The position numbers and the translations under genes are program-made. DNA of 13,705 nt from Robiginitomaculum sp. (lineage in GTDB: Bacteria > Pseudomonadota > Alphaproteobacteria > Caulobacterales > Maricaulaceae), in NCBI GenBank assembly GCA_026982235.1, contig JALSHM010000337.1:1-13705 (forward strand), written 5' to 3'. Position 1 is the first letter of the stretch; the number at the start of each line of letters is the position of its first letter. The notes under the pieces were generated by a model. It did no database searches. It was given only the letters and a program-made list of their open reading frames with translations, and was not told where the DNA came from. Below, piece after piece: positions 1 to 6,933 of this stretch.

Positions 1-1
1 C

Positions 2-280
2 ATAGGCGGCTTTGTCACCACGGGGGTTTTGTTTGTTGTGCTGGCTCCGTATTTTACACCGCTCACATTTTGGCCGAGCGTCTGGATTGGTGTGACCTTA
101 CCCGTGCTTGGGTTTTTCGGCGACATCACCATGTCGGCCATTAAGCGCGATTTAGGCGTCAAAGATACCAGCCTGCTCATCCCCGGTCACGGCGGTGCGC
201 TGGATAGGCTCGATAGTTTGATGTTCACCGCGCCGTGGTATTTTCATATGCTGGCTTATTTTGCGCTAGAGCGGTTTTAG
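2..280 (+). CDS. cdsA: Phosphatidate cytidylyltransferase (CDP-diglyceride synthase), C-terminal part
   Basis: This integral inner-membrane enzyme makes CDP-diacylglycerol from phosphatidic acid and CTP, the branch point of phospholipid synthesis. Only the C-terminal 92 or so codons are present; the frame is open to the left edge, so the start lies outside. The CTP_transf_1 signature is clear: SAIKRDLGVKD, then a short gap and PGHGGALDRLDS, which carries the conserved acidic and basic residues of the active site. Hydrophobic segments before and after it fit the last two membrane helices. The acyltransferase gene starts 15 bases downstream on the same strand, so the two are probably cotranscribed and act in consecutive steps. 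The product call is certain from the signature. The symbol assumes this is the main cdsA copy rather than a paralogue. Confidence 0.93.
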   Translation: MGGFVTTGVLFVVLAPYFTPLTFWPSVWIGVTLPVLGFFGDITMSAIKRDLGVKDTSLLIPGHGGALDRLDSLMFTAPWYFHMLAYFALERF

Positions 281-295
281 TGGGCGGTTTTAGAT

Positions 296-949
296 ATGAA
301 AAAATATTTTAGACAAGCCATTCAGATTTTTATCGCCCGCCCTGTGGCGCATTTGCTCATTGGGCTCGACGTTATTGGCAAGGAATACTTACCGACCAAA
401 GGCCCCGCCATTGTCGCCGCTAACCATAACAGCCATATTGACACACTGATTTTACTGTCCCTGTTTTCGTCGCGGGTTTTGCCAGATGTACGCCCCGTAG
501 GTGCAGCGGATCATTTCCTGCGCACCCGCACCCTCAGCTGGATTTCGCGCTATATCATCGGCATGATACCTATTCACCGCAAAAATGCAGGCTCCGGCGA
601 AGACTTATTGGCAGACTGTAAAACCGCTATGGCAGACGGAAAAATCCTGGTGATCTTCCCAGAAGGTACACGCGGCGAAGCCGAAGAAATGGAAGATTTC
701 AAAACAGGAGTCGCAAGGCTGGCCGCAGAGTTCCCGGACGCCCCCGTCACCCCCGTCTATATCCAAGGCGCAGGCCGGGTCATGCCGCGCGGCTCTAAAC
801 TCCTGGTTCCGTTCAACTGCACTGCCGTCATTGGCAAACCAATAAAATGGTCTGACGAGGGCAATGGAGAAAAATACACATTCATGAAAAACCTACGCAT
901 GACCATAGAAGAACTAAGCCAAGACGCCCCACCCCTGCAATGGGATTAG
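296..949 (+). CDS. PlsC-type 1-acyl-sn-glycerol-3-phosphate acyltransferase
   Basis: A 217-residue member of the PlsC/LPLAT family, which moves an acyl chain from acyl-ACP or acyl-CoA to lysophosphatidic acid or a related lysolipid at the inner membrane. Block I is NHNSHID at residues 43-49, with the catalytic His44 and Asp49 (the HX4D pair). Block III is FPEGTRG at 121-127, the glycerol-phosphate binding motif. A further conserved stretch, VTPVYIQG, lies at 151-158. A weakly hydrophobic N-terminus (residues 9-25) may anchor it. It begins 15 bases after the cdsA-type gene, making a phosphatidate synthesis and activation pair. The length is usual for short PlsC proteins. Which acceptor it prefers cannot be read from the sequence. 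The ATG at 296 has only a weak G-rich ribosome site upstream. Confidence 0.93.
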   Translation: MKKYFRQAIQIFIARPVAHLLIGLDVIGKEYLPTKGPAIVAANHNSHIDTLILLSLFSSRVLPDVRPVGAADHFLRTRTLSWISRYIIGMIPIHRKNAGSGEDLLADCKTAMADGKILVIFPEGTRGEAEEMEDFKTGVARLAAEFPDAPVTPVYIQGAGRVMPRGSKLLVPFNCTAVIGKPIKWSDEGNGEKYTFMKNLRMTIEELSQDAPPLQWD

Positions 950-962
950 GGGAGTGGTAATG
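949..962 (+). promoter_or_regulatory. Orphan ribosome-site-like GGGGAG followed by ATG-TAG
   Basis: Immediately at the plsC stop codon there is GGGGAG (949-954), five bases, then an ATG at 960 that is stopped at once by TAG. The arrangement copies the GGGGAG-N6-ATG that starts the AI-2E-family gene at 3225-3239, on the far side of the restriction-modification block. It may be a dead remnant of a start region left when that block was inserted, or chance. Only the sequence pattern is certain. Confidence 0.3.
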
Positions 963-965
963 TAG

Positions 966-997
966 CCAGAGTGAAATAAATCCAGAGTGAAATAAAT
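966..997 (+). repeat. Perfect 16-base tandem direct repeat (two copies)
   Basis: CCAGAGTGAAATAAAT occurs at 966-981 and again, back to back, at 982-997. The repeat lies about 60 bases before the methyltransferase start. Head-to-tail copies in that place could be binding sites for an autoregulating methyltransferase or another repressor, or a short duplication made when the restriction-modification block was inserted. No separate controller (C) protein gene is present nearby. The repeat is seen directly; its role is inference. Confidence 0.8.
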
Positions 998-1033
998 ATT
1001 GAACGTGAATGCAAATTACGGCAGTATTTATTT
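990..1033. promoter_or_regulatory. AT-rich inverted repeat upstream of the methyltransferase
   Basis: AAATAAATA (990-998) is the exact reverse complement of TATTTATTT (1025-1033), with 26 bases between the arms. The right arm ends 25 bases before the methyltransferase ATG. The left arm shares bases with the second tandem-repeat copy. The placement fits an operator or a promoter region controlling the restriction-modification genes. AT-rich arms of nine bases can arise by chance, so the functional reading is weak. Confidence 0.35.
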
Positions 1034-1058
1034 TTCATTTAGTGAGTAATTGACCAAT

Positions 1059-2192
1059 ATGGCAAAAAACCAAAATATAAGTATTTTTTCTTTTTTCGCG
1101 GGCGCTGGTTTTTTAGACTTAGGTTTTGAAAAAACAGGTTTCAATATTTGCTATGTTAATGAATTGCATAAACCTTTCTTAGAGGCATACGCTCACTCAA
1201 GGCGCGTGATGCAAATGGCGCCGCCAACGTATGGGTATTCTCATCAAAGTATTGAAGCATTAGCCGATAATGAAAAACTTATTGGCGCAATTGAGATGGA
1301 ATGCAAATATGGTAATATATGCGGCTTCATTGGTGGGCCTCCCTGCCCGGACTTTTCTGTAGGTGGGAAGAATAAAGGCAGGAAGGGTGAGAATGGCAAA
1401 CTCTCTGAAATTTATGCAAATTTGGTGTGTGATAGAAAGCCTGAGTTTTTCTTATTTGAAAATGTTAAAGGCCTTTACCGCACCCACAAACACCGAGAAT
1501 TTTTTGAATATTTGAAACAGAAGCTTGGGCGTTTTTATCATTTAAATGAACGCCTGATTAATTCGATACAATACGGAGCACCACAAGACCGAGACAGAAT
1601 TATTCTTATTGGTTTCAGGCGAGATTGTTTTCCAGCGGTTCCACTAGATTGGGGGCGGCTAGTATATCCTAACCGAACGGCTTTTGAATATTCGTGGCCG
1701 AGAATTGAAAGCTTTGTTCCTGATGTGGCAAAGCCCGTACCTAATCATATACCTTTAGAATTAACCGTTCAACATTGGTTTGATAAAAACAATGTGGAAA
1801 AGCATCCAAATGCGAATCACGCATTCACCCCTCGTGCAGGTAAAGCGAAGTTTAAGGTGATTGGCGAGGGGGATGATAAGAAGAAATCTTATAAGCGATT
1901 ACACCGTTGGAGATATTCGCCAACTGCGGCTTACGGAAATAATGAAGTTCATTTACACCCCTACAAAGCAAGAAGACTTTCAGCCGCAGAGGCATTGGCA
2001 ATTCAATCCTTACCTGCTGAATTTGAATTGCCAGAGAGCATGACCCTTACAAATATGTTTAAGTGCATTGGTAATGGGGTGCCTTTTTTAGCCGCAAAAG
2101 GATTCGCTTCATCAATTCATAACCATATAAGGGAACATCATGAGAGTTACAGCGAGCAACTTAGTCGCCGCAATCAATCAACTGCCGCGTGA
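1059..2192 (+). CDS. DNA (cytosine-5-)-methyltransferase of a type II restriction-modification system
   Basis: This enzyme transfers a methyl group from S-adenosylmethionine to C5 of cytosine in a short target, protecting the host DNA from the partner nuclease. Counting from the ATG at 1059 (377 residues), the ordered m5C motifs are all visible. Motif I is FAGAGFLDLGF near residues 13-23. Motif IV is GGPPCPDFS near 92-100, with the catalytic Cys96; it has PPCP where PPCQ is usual. Motif VI is ENVKG near 134-138, motif VIII is GAPQDRDRIILIGF near 173-186, motif IX is RRLSAAEALAIQSLP near 305-319, and motif X is GNGVP near 338-342. The target-recognition region lies between motifs VIII and IX, about 187-300. 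A TTG at 1050 would add three residues; the ATG is preferred, although neither has a strong ribosome site. The gene is visibly AT-richer than its neighbours. Its target sequence cannot be predicted from here. Confidence 0.94.
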   Translation: MAKNQNISIFSFFAGAGFLDLGFEKTGFNICYVNELHKPFLEAYAHSRRVMQMAPPTYGYSHQSIEALADNEKLIGAIEMECKYGNICGFIGGPPCPDFSVGGKNKGRKGENGKLSEIYANLVCDRKPEFFLFENVKGLYRTHKHREFFEYLKQKLGRFYHLNERLINSIQYGAPQDRDRIILIGFRRDCFPAVPLDWGRLVYPNRTAFEYSWPRIESFVPDVAKPVPNHIPLELTVQHWFDKNNVEKHPNANHAFTPRAGKAKFKVIGEGDDKKKSYKRLHRWRYSPTAAYGNNEVHLHPYKARRLSAAEALAIQSLPAEFELPESMTLTNMFKCIGNGVPFLAAKGFASSIHNHIREHHESYSEQLSRRNQSTAA

Positions 2193-3216
2193 TCGTGAAT
2201 ACAATTATATAAACCCACAAAATAAAGGCAGGATAGCTGTATACAATGTTGTCCTGCCGGAAGGCCCAATTCAGATAAAACGGTATGATGCAACAAAGGG
2301 GGAAACCCTCGAGAATGCAAAAATAGAAAGTATGTCTTCTTCTATGATTTGGCGACTTGCGAATGCGATTAGTGAAGAATCTCCTTTAAATATTGATAGA
2401 GTTTTTAATGGTAGTTACAATACTAGGTCTGTTTTAGAGGCTTTGCTTGCCCATACGCCCCAATTTTACCACTGTAAGCCTGGTCGCATTCAATATACCA
2501 ATGGTCGCAGTGAGTTGAAAAAGGGGCACAAATATATTGTTTATAAGCCAAATGAACCGCATGAAAATGGGGTGCTCTACAAAACAGATATTAATTATGT
2601 AATATCTGAAATTTCACACGAAATTGTTCAAAGCGGGATTGAGCTAGATGACTTTATGCCAATCCAAGAAATGACTATCGAACAGAAAAGAGAGCATGCA
2701 AGGATTCAAGTTGCTCTGGTTCTTATTGGTAAACAATTAGGGTTTCGAACTTGGGTGGCTCAAAATGACCGTGGCATAGAATATGCGGGGAAAAGATTAT
2801 CAGAGATGGACGGAGTGATTGAAAGGCTTGCGTCAGAACAGGTTGTTGCGTCATACCCAAAAGGCATTGAGGCTGCAAAAATGATAGATTGTATTTGGTT
2901 TAAGAATGGGCGCTTAATGCCTGCAGTGATGGAAATTGAGCATAGTACGGGTGTTACAAGTGGTTTAAATAGAATGAAGGGTTTTTATGAACTTGGGCCG
3001 CAAACACGCAATATAAGATGGACTATCGTTGCGCCTGATGGTGACCGAGGTAAGGTGATTCGCAAGGCACAAGCCCCTCAATTTGCAGAGTTAAATGCAA
3101 AGTTTTTCCCATATTCAGCAGTGATGGAACTATATTCAATTTGTGAGCGCCGTAAAATTCGTGGTGTAACAGATGAATTTTTAGATTGCTTTATGGAAAA
3201 CTGTTTAGCGGCATAA
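2140..3216 (+). CDS. Probable type II restriction endonuclease, PD-(D/E)XK fold with D...ExE active site
   Basis: A 358-residue protein whose start lies inside the methyltransferase gene (53-base overlap, different frame), with AAGGGA just before the ATG. That gene order and the sequence point to the nuclease of the same system. The C-terminal half carries the likely catalytic core. Residues 189-211 form a helix followed by TWVAQNDRG. Next comes MIDCIWF with Asp250, then a strand AVMEIEHST with Glu265 and Glu267. D...ExE replaces the usual D...ExK and recalls BamHI (Asp94, Glu111, Glu113). The N-terminal half contains a conserved-looking RSVLEALLAHTPQFYHCKPGR block at 96-116, perhaps for DNA recognition. 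No signal peptide or membrane helix is seen. Low GC matches the methyltransferase, so the two were probably acquired together. I do not recognise a named enzyme. A non-nuclease partner is possible but less likely. Confidence 0.8.
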   Translation: MRVTASNLVAAINQLPRDREYNYINPQNKGRIAVYNVVLPEGPIQIKRYDATKGETLENAKIESMSSSMIWRLANAISEESPLNIDRVFNGSYNTRSVLEALLAHTPQFYHCKPGRIQYTNGRSELKKGHKYIVYKPNEPHENGVLYKTDINYVISEISHEIVQSGIELDDFMPIQEMTIEQKREHARIQVALVLIGKQLGFRTWVAQNDRGIEYAGKRLSEMDGVIERLASEQVVASYPKGIEAAKMIDCIWFKNGRLMPAVMEIEHSTGVTSGLNRMKGFYELGPQTRNIRWTIVAPDGDRGKVIRKAQAPQFAELNAKFFPYSAVMELYSICERRKIRGVTDEFLDCFMENCLAA

Positions 3217-3236
3217 CGCCAATTGGGGAGAAGAAA

Positions 3237-4295
3237 ATGGATAGAGCTATGCGGGCGAGTGTTTTGTTTATGGCCTTTGTGCTTGGGGCCTGGGTGCTTT
3301 ATTGGATGCGGGATATTTTGGCACCATTTGCGTTGGCTGTATTCTTTTGGTTAATCATTGATGCCTTTGCCAAATGGCTGGATAAAAAGATTAGCTTCCT
3401 GCCTTATATGGCTACGCTCGGCATTGCGTTTTTTGTTGTGATTGCCAGCATGGTTGGGATTGGCTTGATAATTGCCGATACGGCTTTTGATGTGGCGGCC
3501 AATGCGAATGATTATGAGCATCGGCTCGGCGAGATTGTCAATCCGGTTATAGAGCGGTTCGGGGATGGTAGTTGGGACGGACTTGATGAGCGCTTTGGAA
3601 TATCCACACGGGTGCAAGCTTTGCTCGGTGGTTTTGCTCGATCTGTGCAAGGTGTGATGTCGAGCTTTGTGTTTATCGCGCTTTATGTGGTGTTCTTGTT
3701 CGCGGCGCAAAATTCCTTTGGCAAGAAGATGAACGATCTGTGGCCGGATCCAGAGAAACGCAAACAGGCGGCGCGGGTCGGAGAGCGTATTCGGGTCAGT
3801 ATCGAGAAATATCTAGGCATTCAAACTTTGATGAGCATTATTATGACCGTGCTGAGTTTTATCGTGATGAAAATGTTCGGGCTGGATAATGCTTTGTTTT
3901 GGGCCTTGGTGATTTTCATTTTGAATTATATCCCGGTGGTTGGCTCTGTCCTGGCCGGGATTTTGCCAGCCATGTTCGCGCTGGTGCAATTTGATACTTT
4001 ACTGCCTGTTGGCATTATGGCCGGGCTGTTGTTTTTTGTGCAGTTCATTATTTCCAACACCGTACAGCCCAAAATGATGGGGGATAGTATGAATTTATCG
4101 GCACTGGTGGTGATATTATCGCTGGTGCTCTGGCAGGCTATGTGGGGTGGGGTTGGCGCATTTTTATCGGCACCGCTCACCGTCATATTGATGATTATTT
4201 TGGCACAGTTCTCGACCACGCGCTGGATTGCGGTGATGTTGTCTGCGGACGGTGATCCGGATGTGAAAGAGAAGAAAATTGCACCTTCAATGTAA
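3237..4295 (+). CDS. AI-2E (YdiK/PerM) family transport protein
   Basis: A 352-residue polytopic inner-membrane protein of the AI-2E transporter family (PF01594). Members are exporters or Na+/H+ antiporters of varied substrates, and the substrate is unknown here. Hydrophobic helices lie near residues 5-45 and 52-80. A soluble middle portion of about 85-135 follows, then further helices to about 340. Family hallmarks are LNYIPVVGSVLAGILPA in the second half, then VQPKMMGDSMNLSALVV and GGVGAFLSAPLTV. The ATG at 3237 is chosen because GGGGAG (3225-3230) lies six bases upstream; an in-frame TTG at 3186 would overlap the nuclease gene and has no such site. It begins 20 bases after the nuclease stop, so it may now be read from the restriction-modification promoter. 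Its base composition resembles the flanking genes, not the inserted block. Confidence 0.9.
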   Translation: MDRAMRASVLFMAFVLGAWVLYWMRDILAPFALAVFFWLIIDAFAKWLDKKISFLPYMATLGIAFFVVIASMVGIGLIIADTAFDVAANANDYEHRLGEIVNPVIERFGDGSWDGLDERFGISTRVQALLGGFARSVQGVMSSFVFIALYVVFLFAAQNSFGKKMNDLWPDPEKRKQAARVGERIRVSIEKYLGIQTLMSIIMTVLSFIVMKMFGLDNALFWALVIFILNYIPVVGSVLAGILPAMFALVQFDTLLPVGIMAGLLFFVQFIISNTVQPKMMGDSMNLSALVVILSLVLWQAMWGGVGAFLSAPLTVILMIILAQFSTTRWIAVMLSADGDPDVKEKKIAPSM

Positions 4296-4308
4296 CTTAG
4301 GGTCTGTT

Positions 4309-4817
4309 TTAATTACTGCTGAGTTCCCCCATAATTTCTGACCACAAATTTGGCATGACTTTATTCAGTATAAGAAAAGCGATGAGGCCAAAAACTAATA
4401 AAAACAAAAATCTGCCGCCGCTACTGGCATCGCCGCGTGCGCCCCAACTATCGACACTTTTATTACCAACGCGCGTAATACTCGTATTCGTCTGACTATG
4501 GAGCATGGCCTCTATGCGGTTGCGTTCGGAATGGTCGCGTTGGTCGCGCTTGCGGACACGTTCCATATGTGATTCTGGGAACACATTGCTGTCACCTTTA
4601 CCGGTTCGCAAACGCTCGCGTGCTTGCCTGAAGCTTGCCGGGTCGACTGTTCTTGGGTTTTTTGTTGTAGGAGTTTTTGTACTTCAGCCCAGTTTTTTTG
4701 GCCTGAGCCAGCTCTTGGCTTGCGGTGGGGTTTCTTTGTGGACGTGCCGCCGACAATATTCTTGAAGATAGGAATGACCACAAAAATGAAGATGAGAAAA
4801 AATATAAAACCGTCCAT
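4309..4817 (-). pseudogene. Small two-helix membrane protein gene, apparently frameshifted
   Basis: No family recognised. Reading from the ATG at 4817 (AGGAGA nearby upstream), the first frame gives a membrane helix (FIFFLIFIFVVIPIF), then a basic linker up to WAEVQKLLQQK. After that the frame turns into unlikely sequence and stops at 4512. The next frame is open from just after 4685 and continues sensibly as NPRTVDPASFRQARERLRTG, a charged stretch, then a second helix (FLFLLVFGLIAFLIL) and a stop at 4309. The join falls at an A6 run on the coding strand (4658-4663). One extra A would fuse the parts into a protein of about 169 residues with a helix at each end. A true deletion, a sequencing error in the homopolymer, or slippage could explain it. 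Two independent small genes are possible, but the second would lack a good start. It lies between the AI-2E gene and pdxH, 40 bases downstream of the pdxH stop. Confidence 0.6.
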
Positions 4818-4857
4818 AATCTCTTTCTCCTGTTTATCCGTAGCTTAGCTTTTCACT

Positions 4858-5502
4858 TTAAGGGTAAAGTCGGCGCTTTGTCCATTGCTTCTTATCCATA
4901 TCCCATTCGAACAACAAACGGTCATGGAGGCGAAACGGGCGGTCGCGCCAAAATTCTATCGACCTTGGCACGACCCGCCAGCCTGTCCAACCGGGTGGTA
5001 AGGGTATAGTGGCACCTGAAAATTTATGGCGCACATTTTCAATAGCTTCTTCAAACAAATGACGGGTTTTCATGGTTTTGGATTGCTGAGACGCCCACGC
5101 TCCCAATTGGGAATCTCTGGGTCTGGAGGCGAAATATTTTCCCACTTCCAATTTAGAGAGGGTCTCGACCGTACCGCGTATGCGCACCTGTCGGCGCAAA
5201 GACTTCCAATGAAAATTAAGGGCGGCCTTGGGGTTATGCTTTAACTGCACGCCTTTGGCGCTGGACGCATGGGAGTAAAACACAAACCCGCGCGCGTCTA
5301 CGCCCTTAAGTAAAACCATGCGCACATCAGGCAAGCCGGTCTCGTCCACGGTGGCCAAAGCCATAGCATTGGGGTCATTTGGTTCGCCCGCCTTGGCTTC
5401 CGCCATCCAAGCCTTAAACAATATATAAGGGTCGTTGGCGCGAAACATTGCTTGCGTGTTTGCTTTCGCTTGGGACGCGTAATTTTTATCTGATTCTTTC
5501 AT
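4858..5502 (-). CDS. pdxH: Pyridoxamine 5'-phosphate oxidase
   Basis: FMN-dependent cytosolic enzyme oxidising pyridoxine or pyridoxamine 5'-phosphate to pyridoxal 5'-phosphate, the last step of vitamin B6 coenzyme supply. The 214 residues match the family from end to end: RMVLLKG at 61-67 and FYSHASSAKG at 75-84 (FMN contacts), RQVRIRG at 104-110, SQLGAWASQQS at 131-141, EFW at 183-185, and the substrate-binding RLHDR at 191-195 near the C-terminus, ending in RRLYP. The length is normal. It is transcribed away from the J-domain gene and aroC; this neighbourhood is common in alphaproteobacteria. The ribosome site before the ATG is weak. A TTAACCAT octamer lies at 5505-5512, directly upstream. 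The small broken membrane gene follows downstream on the same strand. Confidence 0.97.
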   Translation of the reverse strand: MKESDKNYASQAKANTQAMFRANDPYILFKAWMAEAKAGEPNDPNAMALATVDETGLPDVRMVLLKGVDARGFVFYSHASSAKGVQLKHNPKAALNFHWKSLRRQVRIRGTVETLSKLEVGKYFASRPRDSQLGAWASQQSKTMKTRHLFEEAIENVRHKFSGATIPLPPGWTGWRVVPRSIEFWRDRPFRLHDRLLFEWDMDKKQWTKRRLYP

Positions 5503-5504
5503 TG

Positions 5505-5512
5505 TTAACCAT
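5505..5512 (+). promoter_or_regulatory. TTAACCAT octamer, CtrA-half-site-like, next to the pdxH start
   Basis: TTAACCAT matches an eight-base form of the CtrA recognition sequence reported in alphaproteobacteria. It lies two bases upstream of the pdxH start codon, in the divergent pdxH/J-domain spacer. The second TTAA half at the usual seven-base spacing is missing on either strand, so this may be chance. Confidence 0.2.
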
Positions 5513-5549
5513 GCTTGTTAGTGAGGTGTTTACCATAGGAGGGATATTT

Positions 5550-5576
5550 ATGTCTGTCTATAATGGTGGGCGATAA
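5550..5576 (+). other. Eight-codon leader ORF with a near-perfect ribosome site
   Basis: AGGAGGG at 5537-5543 stands six bases before an ATG that opens an eight-codon frame (MSVYNGGR, stop 5574-5576). The stop is 13 bases before the J-domain ATG at 5590, which has its own AGGGAG. The leader's ribosome site is the better of the two. It could couple translation to the next gene, or be the relic of an earlier start. The peptide shows no run of a regulatory amino acid. Confidence 0.35.
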
Positions 5577-5589
5577 AAGGGAGAAACAA

Positions 5590-5805
5590 ATGACACGGCA
5601 TCAGGCAATGATGACATTGGGGCTAAATATGAGCGCCCGTGAAGCGGATATTCGTGCTGCGTGGCGCACAAAAGCAAAATTCTATCACCCCGATAGCCCT
5701 TATGGTAGCGCCAATGCGTTCTTGCAGTGCAAGCGCGCTTATGAAACCCTTATCCCGCCCGCGCCGCAATCCATCCGCGTACAAGCACGCTCGCGGGCGG
5801 TTTAA
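5590..5805 (+). CDS. Minimal J-domain (DnaJ-like) protein
   Basis: A 71-residue protein that is essentially only a J domain, the part of Hsp40 that stimulates the ATPase of DnaK. Helix I/II residues (HQAMMTLGLNMSAREADIRA) lead to the invariant HPD tripeptide at 33-35, in KFYHPDSP, followed by the helix III pattern NAFLQCKRAYETL. No G/F region, zinc finger or client-binding domain follows; the last 15 residues are a basic, proline-containing tail. The ATG at 5590 is preferred over one at 5563 because AGGGAG (5578-5583) is spaced correctly for it. It stands upstream of aroC and divergent from pdxH, as small DnaJ-like genes often do in alphaproteobacteria. The partner chaperone and the client are unknown. 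Confidence 0.85.
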   Translation: MTRHQAMMTLGLNMSAREADIRAAWRTKAKFYHPDSPYGSANAFLQCKRAYETLIPPAPQSIRVQARSRAV

Positions 5806-5862
5806 GTTCGGAAGTTTCAGAATTGACTGGCACGGCTGGCGCTGTTGTTGTAGCTAGGCTTC

Positions 5863-6933
5863 ATGTCGCATAACACATTCGGACATATGTTTAGATTTAC
5901 CAGCTGGGGTGAGAGCCACGGGTCAGCCATTGGCTGTGTGGTGGACGGTTGTCCGCCAGGGTTGGATTTGGACGAAAGTTATATCCAAAAATTCTTGGAT
6001 AGCCGCCGTCCGGGTACATCAAAATTTGTCACCCAACGCCAAGAGGCCGACCAGGTAAAAATATTATCCGGTGTGTTTGAGGGGCGAACGACGGGGACGC
6101 CCATATCCTTACGCATAGACAACACCGACCAGCGCTCCCGCGATTATAGCGACATCAAACATGTCTACCGCCCGGGGCATGCTGATTTCACTTATGATGC
6201 CAAATACGGATTTCGGGATTATCGCGGTGGTGGCCGCTCCAGTGCCCGCGAAACCGCTATGCGGGTGGCGGCAGGGGCAGTGGCGCGCAAAGTGCTGGGA
6301 GATAAAATTGTTATACGCGGCGCACTGACCCAAATGGGCAGTAAGATGATTGACGGGGATAATTGGGATTGGGACGAAGTTGGAAACAATCCGTTCTTTT
6401 GCCCTGATAAATCCATGGCCGAAGAATGGGCAGACTATTTGGACGCCATTCGCAAAGATGGTAATTCGGTTGGCGCTATTGTCGAGGTGCAAGCAGACGG
6501 GGTTCCCGCTGGTTGGGGCGCGCCCATTTATGCCAAGCTGGACACAGAAATTGCCGCAGCCTTGATGTCAATCAATGCGGCCAAAGGCGTAGAGATAGGT
6601 TCGGGCTTTGCCACAGCCAGCTTTAGCGGCACGGACAATGCGGACGAAATGCGCATGAAAGATGGCAAGCCCATGTTTATGACCAATAATGCAGGTGGTA
6701 TATTAGGCGGTATTTCCAACGGCGATACCATTGTCGCCCGTATGGCCATTAAACCAACATCGTCTATCCTAACCCCGCGCCAGACCATTACACGCCAAGG
6801 CGAGGAAACCGAAATCCGCACCAAAGGTCGTCACGACCCCTGCGTCGGTATCCGCGCCGTGCCTGTGGCCGAAGCCATGCTGGCCTGTGTGCTCGCGGAT
6901 CATAAATTGCGCCATAGGGGGCAAGTTGGATAA
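5863..6933 (+). CDS. aroC: Chorismate synthase
   Basis: Seventh enzyme of the shikimate pathway. It removes phosphate from 5-enolpyruvylshikimate 3-phosphate to give chorismate, using reduced FMN. The 356 residues are the family's normal length and carry all three signatures: GESHGSAIGCVVDGCPPG from residue 16, RGGGRSSARET at 121-131, and GRHDPCVGIRAVP at 322-334. The FMN-binding NNAGGILGGISNG is at 275-287. Its stop (TAA, 6931-6933) shares a base with the ATG of the next gene (TAATG), so translation of the DCC protein is probably coupled to it. The 57-base gap after the J-domain gene shows no terminator, so the two may share a transcript. The ribosome site before the ATG is poor. Confidence 0.98.
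   Translation: MSHNTFGHMFRFTSWGESHGSAIGCVVDGCPPGLDLDESYIQKFLDSRRPGTSKFVTQRQEADQVKILSGVFEGRTTGTPISLRIDNTDQRSRDYSDIKHVYRPGHADFTYDAKYGFRDYRGGGRSSARETAMRVAAGAVARKVLGDKIVIRGALTQMGSKMIDGDNWDWDEVGNNPFFCPDKSMAEEWADYLDAIRKDGNSVGAIVEVQADGVPAGWGAPIYAKLDTEIAAALMSINAAKGVEIGSGFATASFSGTDNADEMRMKDGKPMFMTNNAGGILGGISNGDTIVARMAIKPTSSILTPRQTITRQGEETEIRTKGRHDPCVGIRAVPVAEAMLACVLADHKLRHRGQVG

Noticed and set aside
3186..3236. N-terminal extension of the AI-2E protein from a TTG inside the nuclease gene
   Set aside because: The ATG at 3237 has a well-spaced GGGGAG and the family's N-terminus begins there.
4655..4663. Programmed -1 ribosomal frameshift at the A6 run
   Set aside because: In the upstream frame the heptamer reads A-AAA-ACC, not the efficient X-XXY-YYZ form, and no strong stem-loop was found downstream. 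A lost base is the simpler reading.
6109..6492. Long open frame on the minus strand inside aroC, and similar ones inside the DCC and reductase genes
   Set aside because: The opposite strand carries complete, motif-confirmed genes, and these frames have no ribosome site or recognisable domain.
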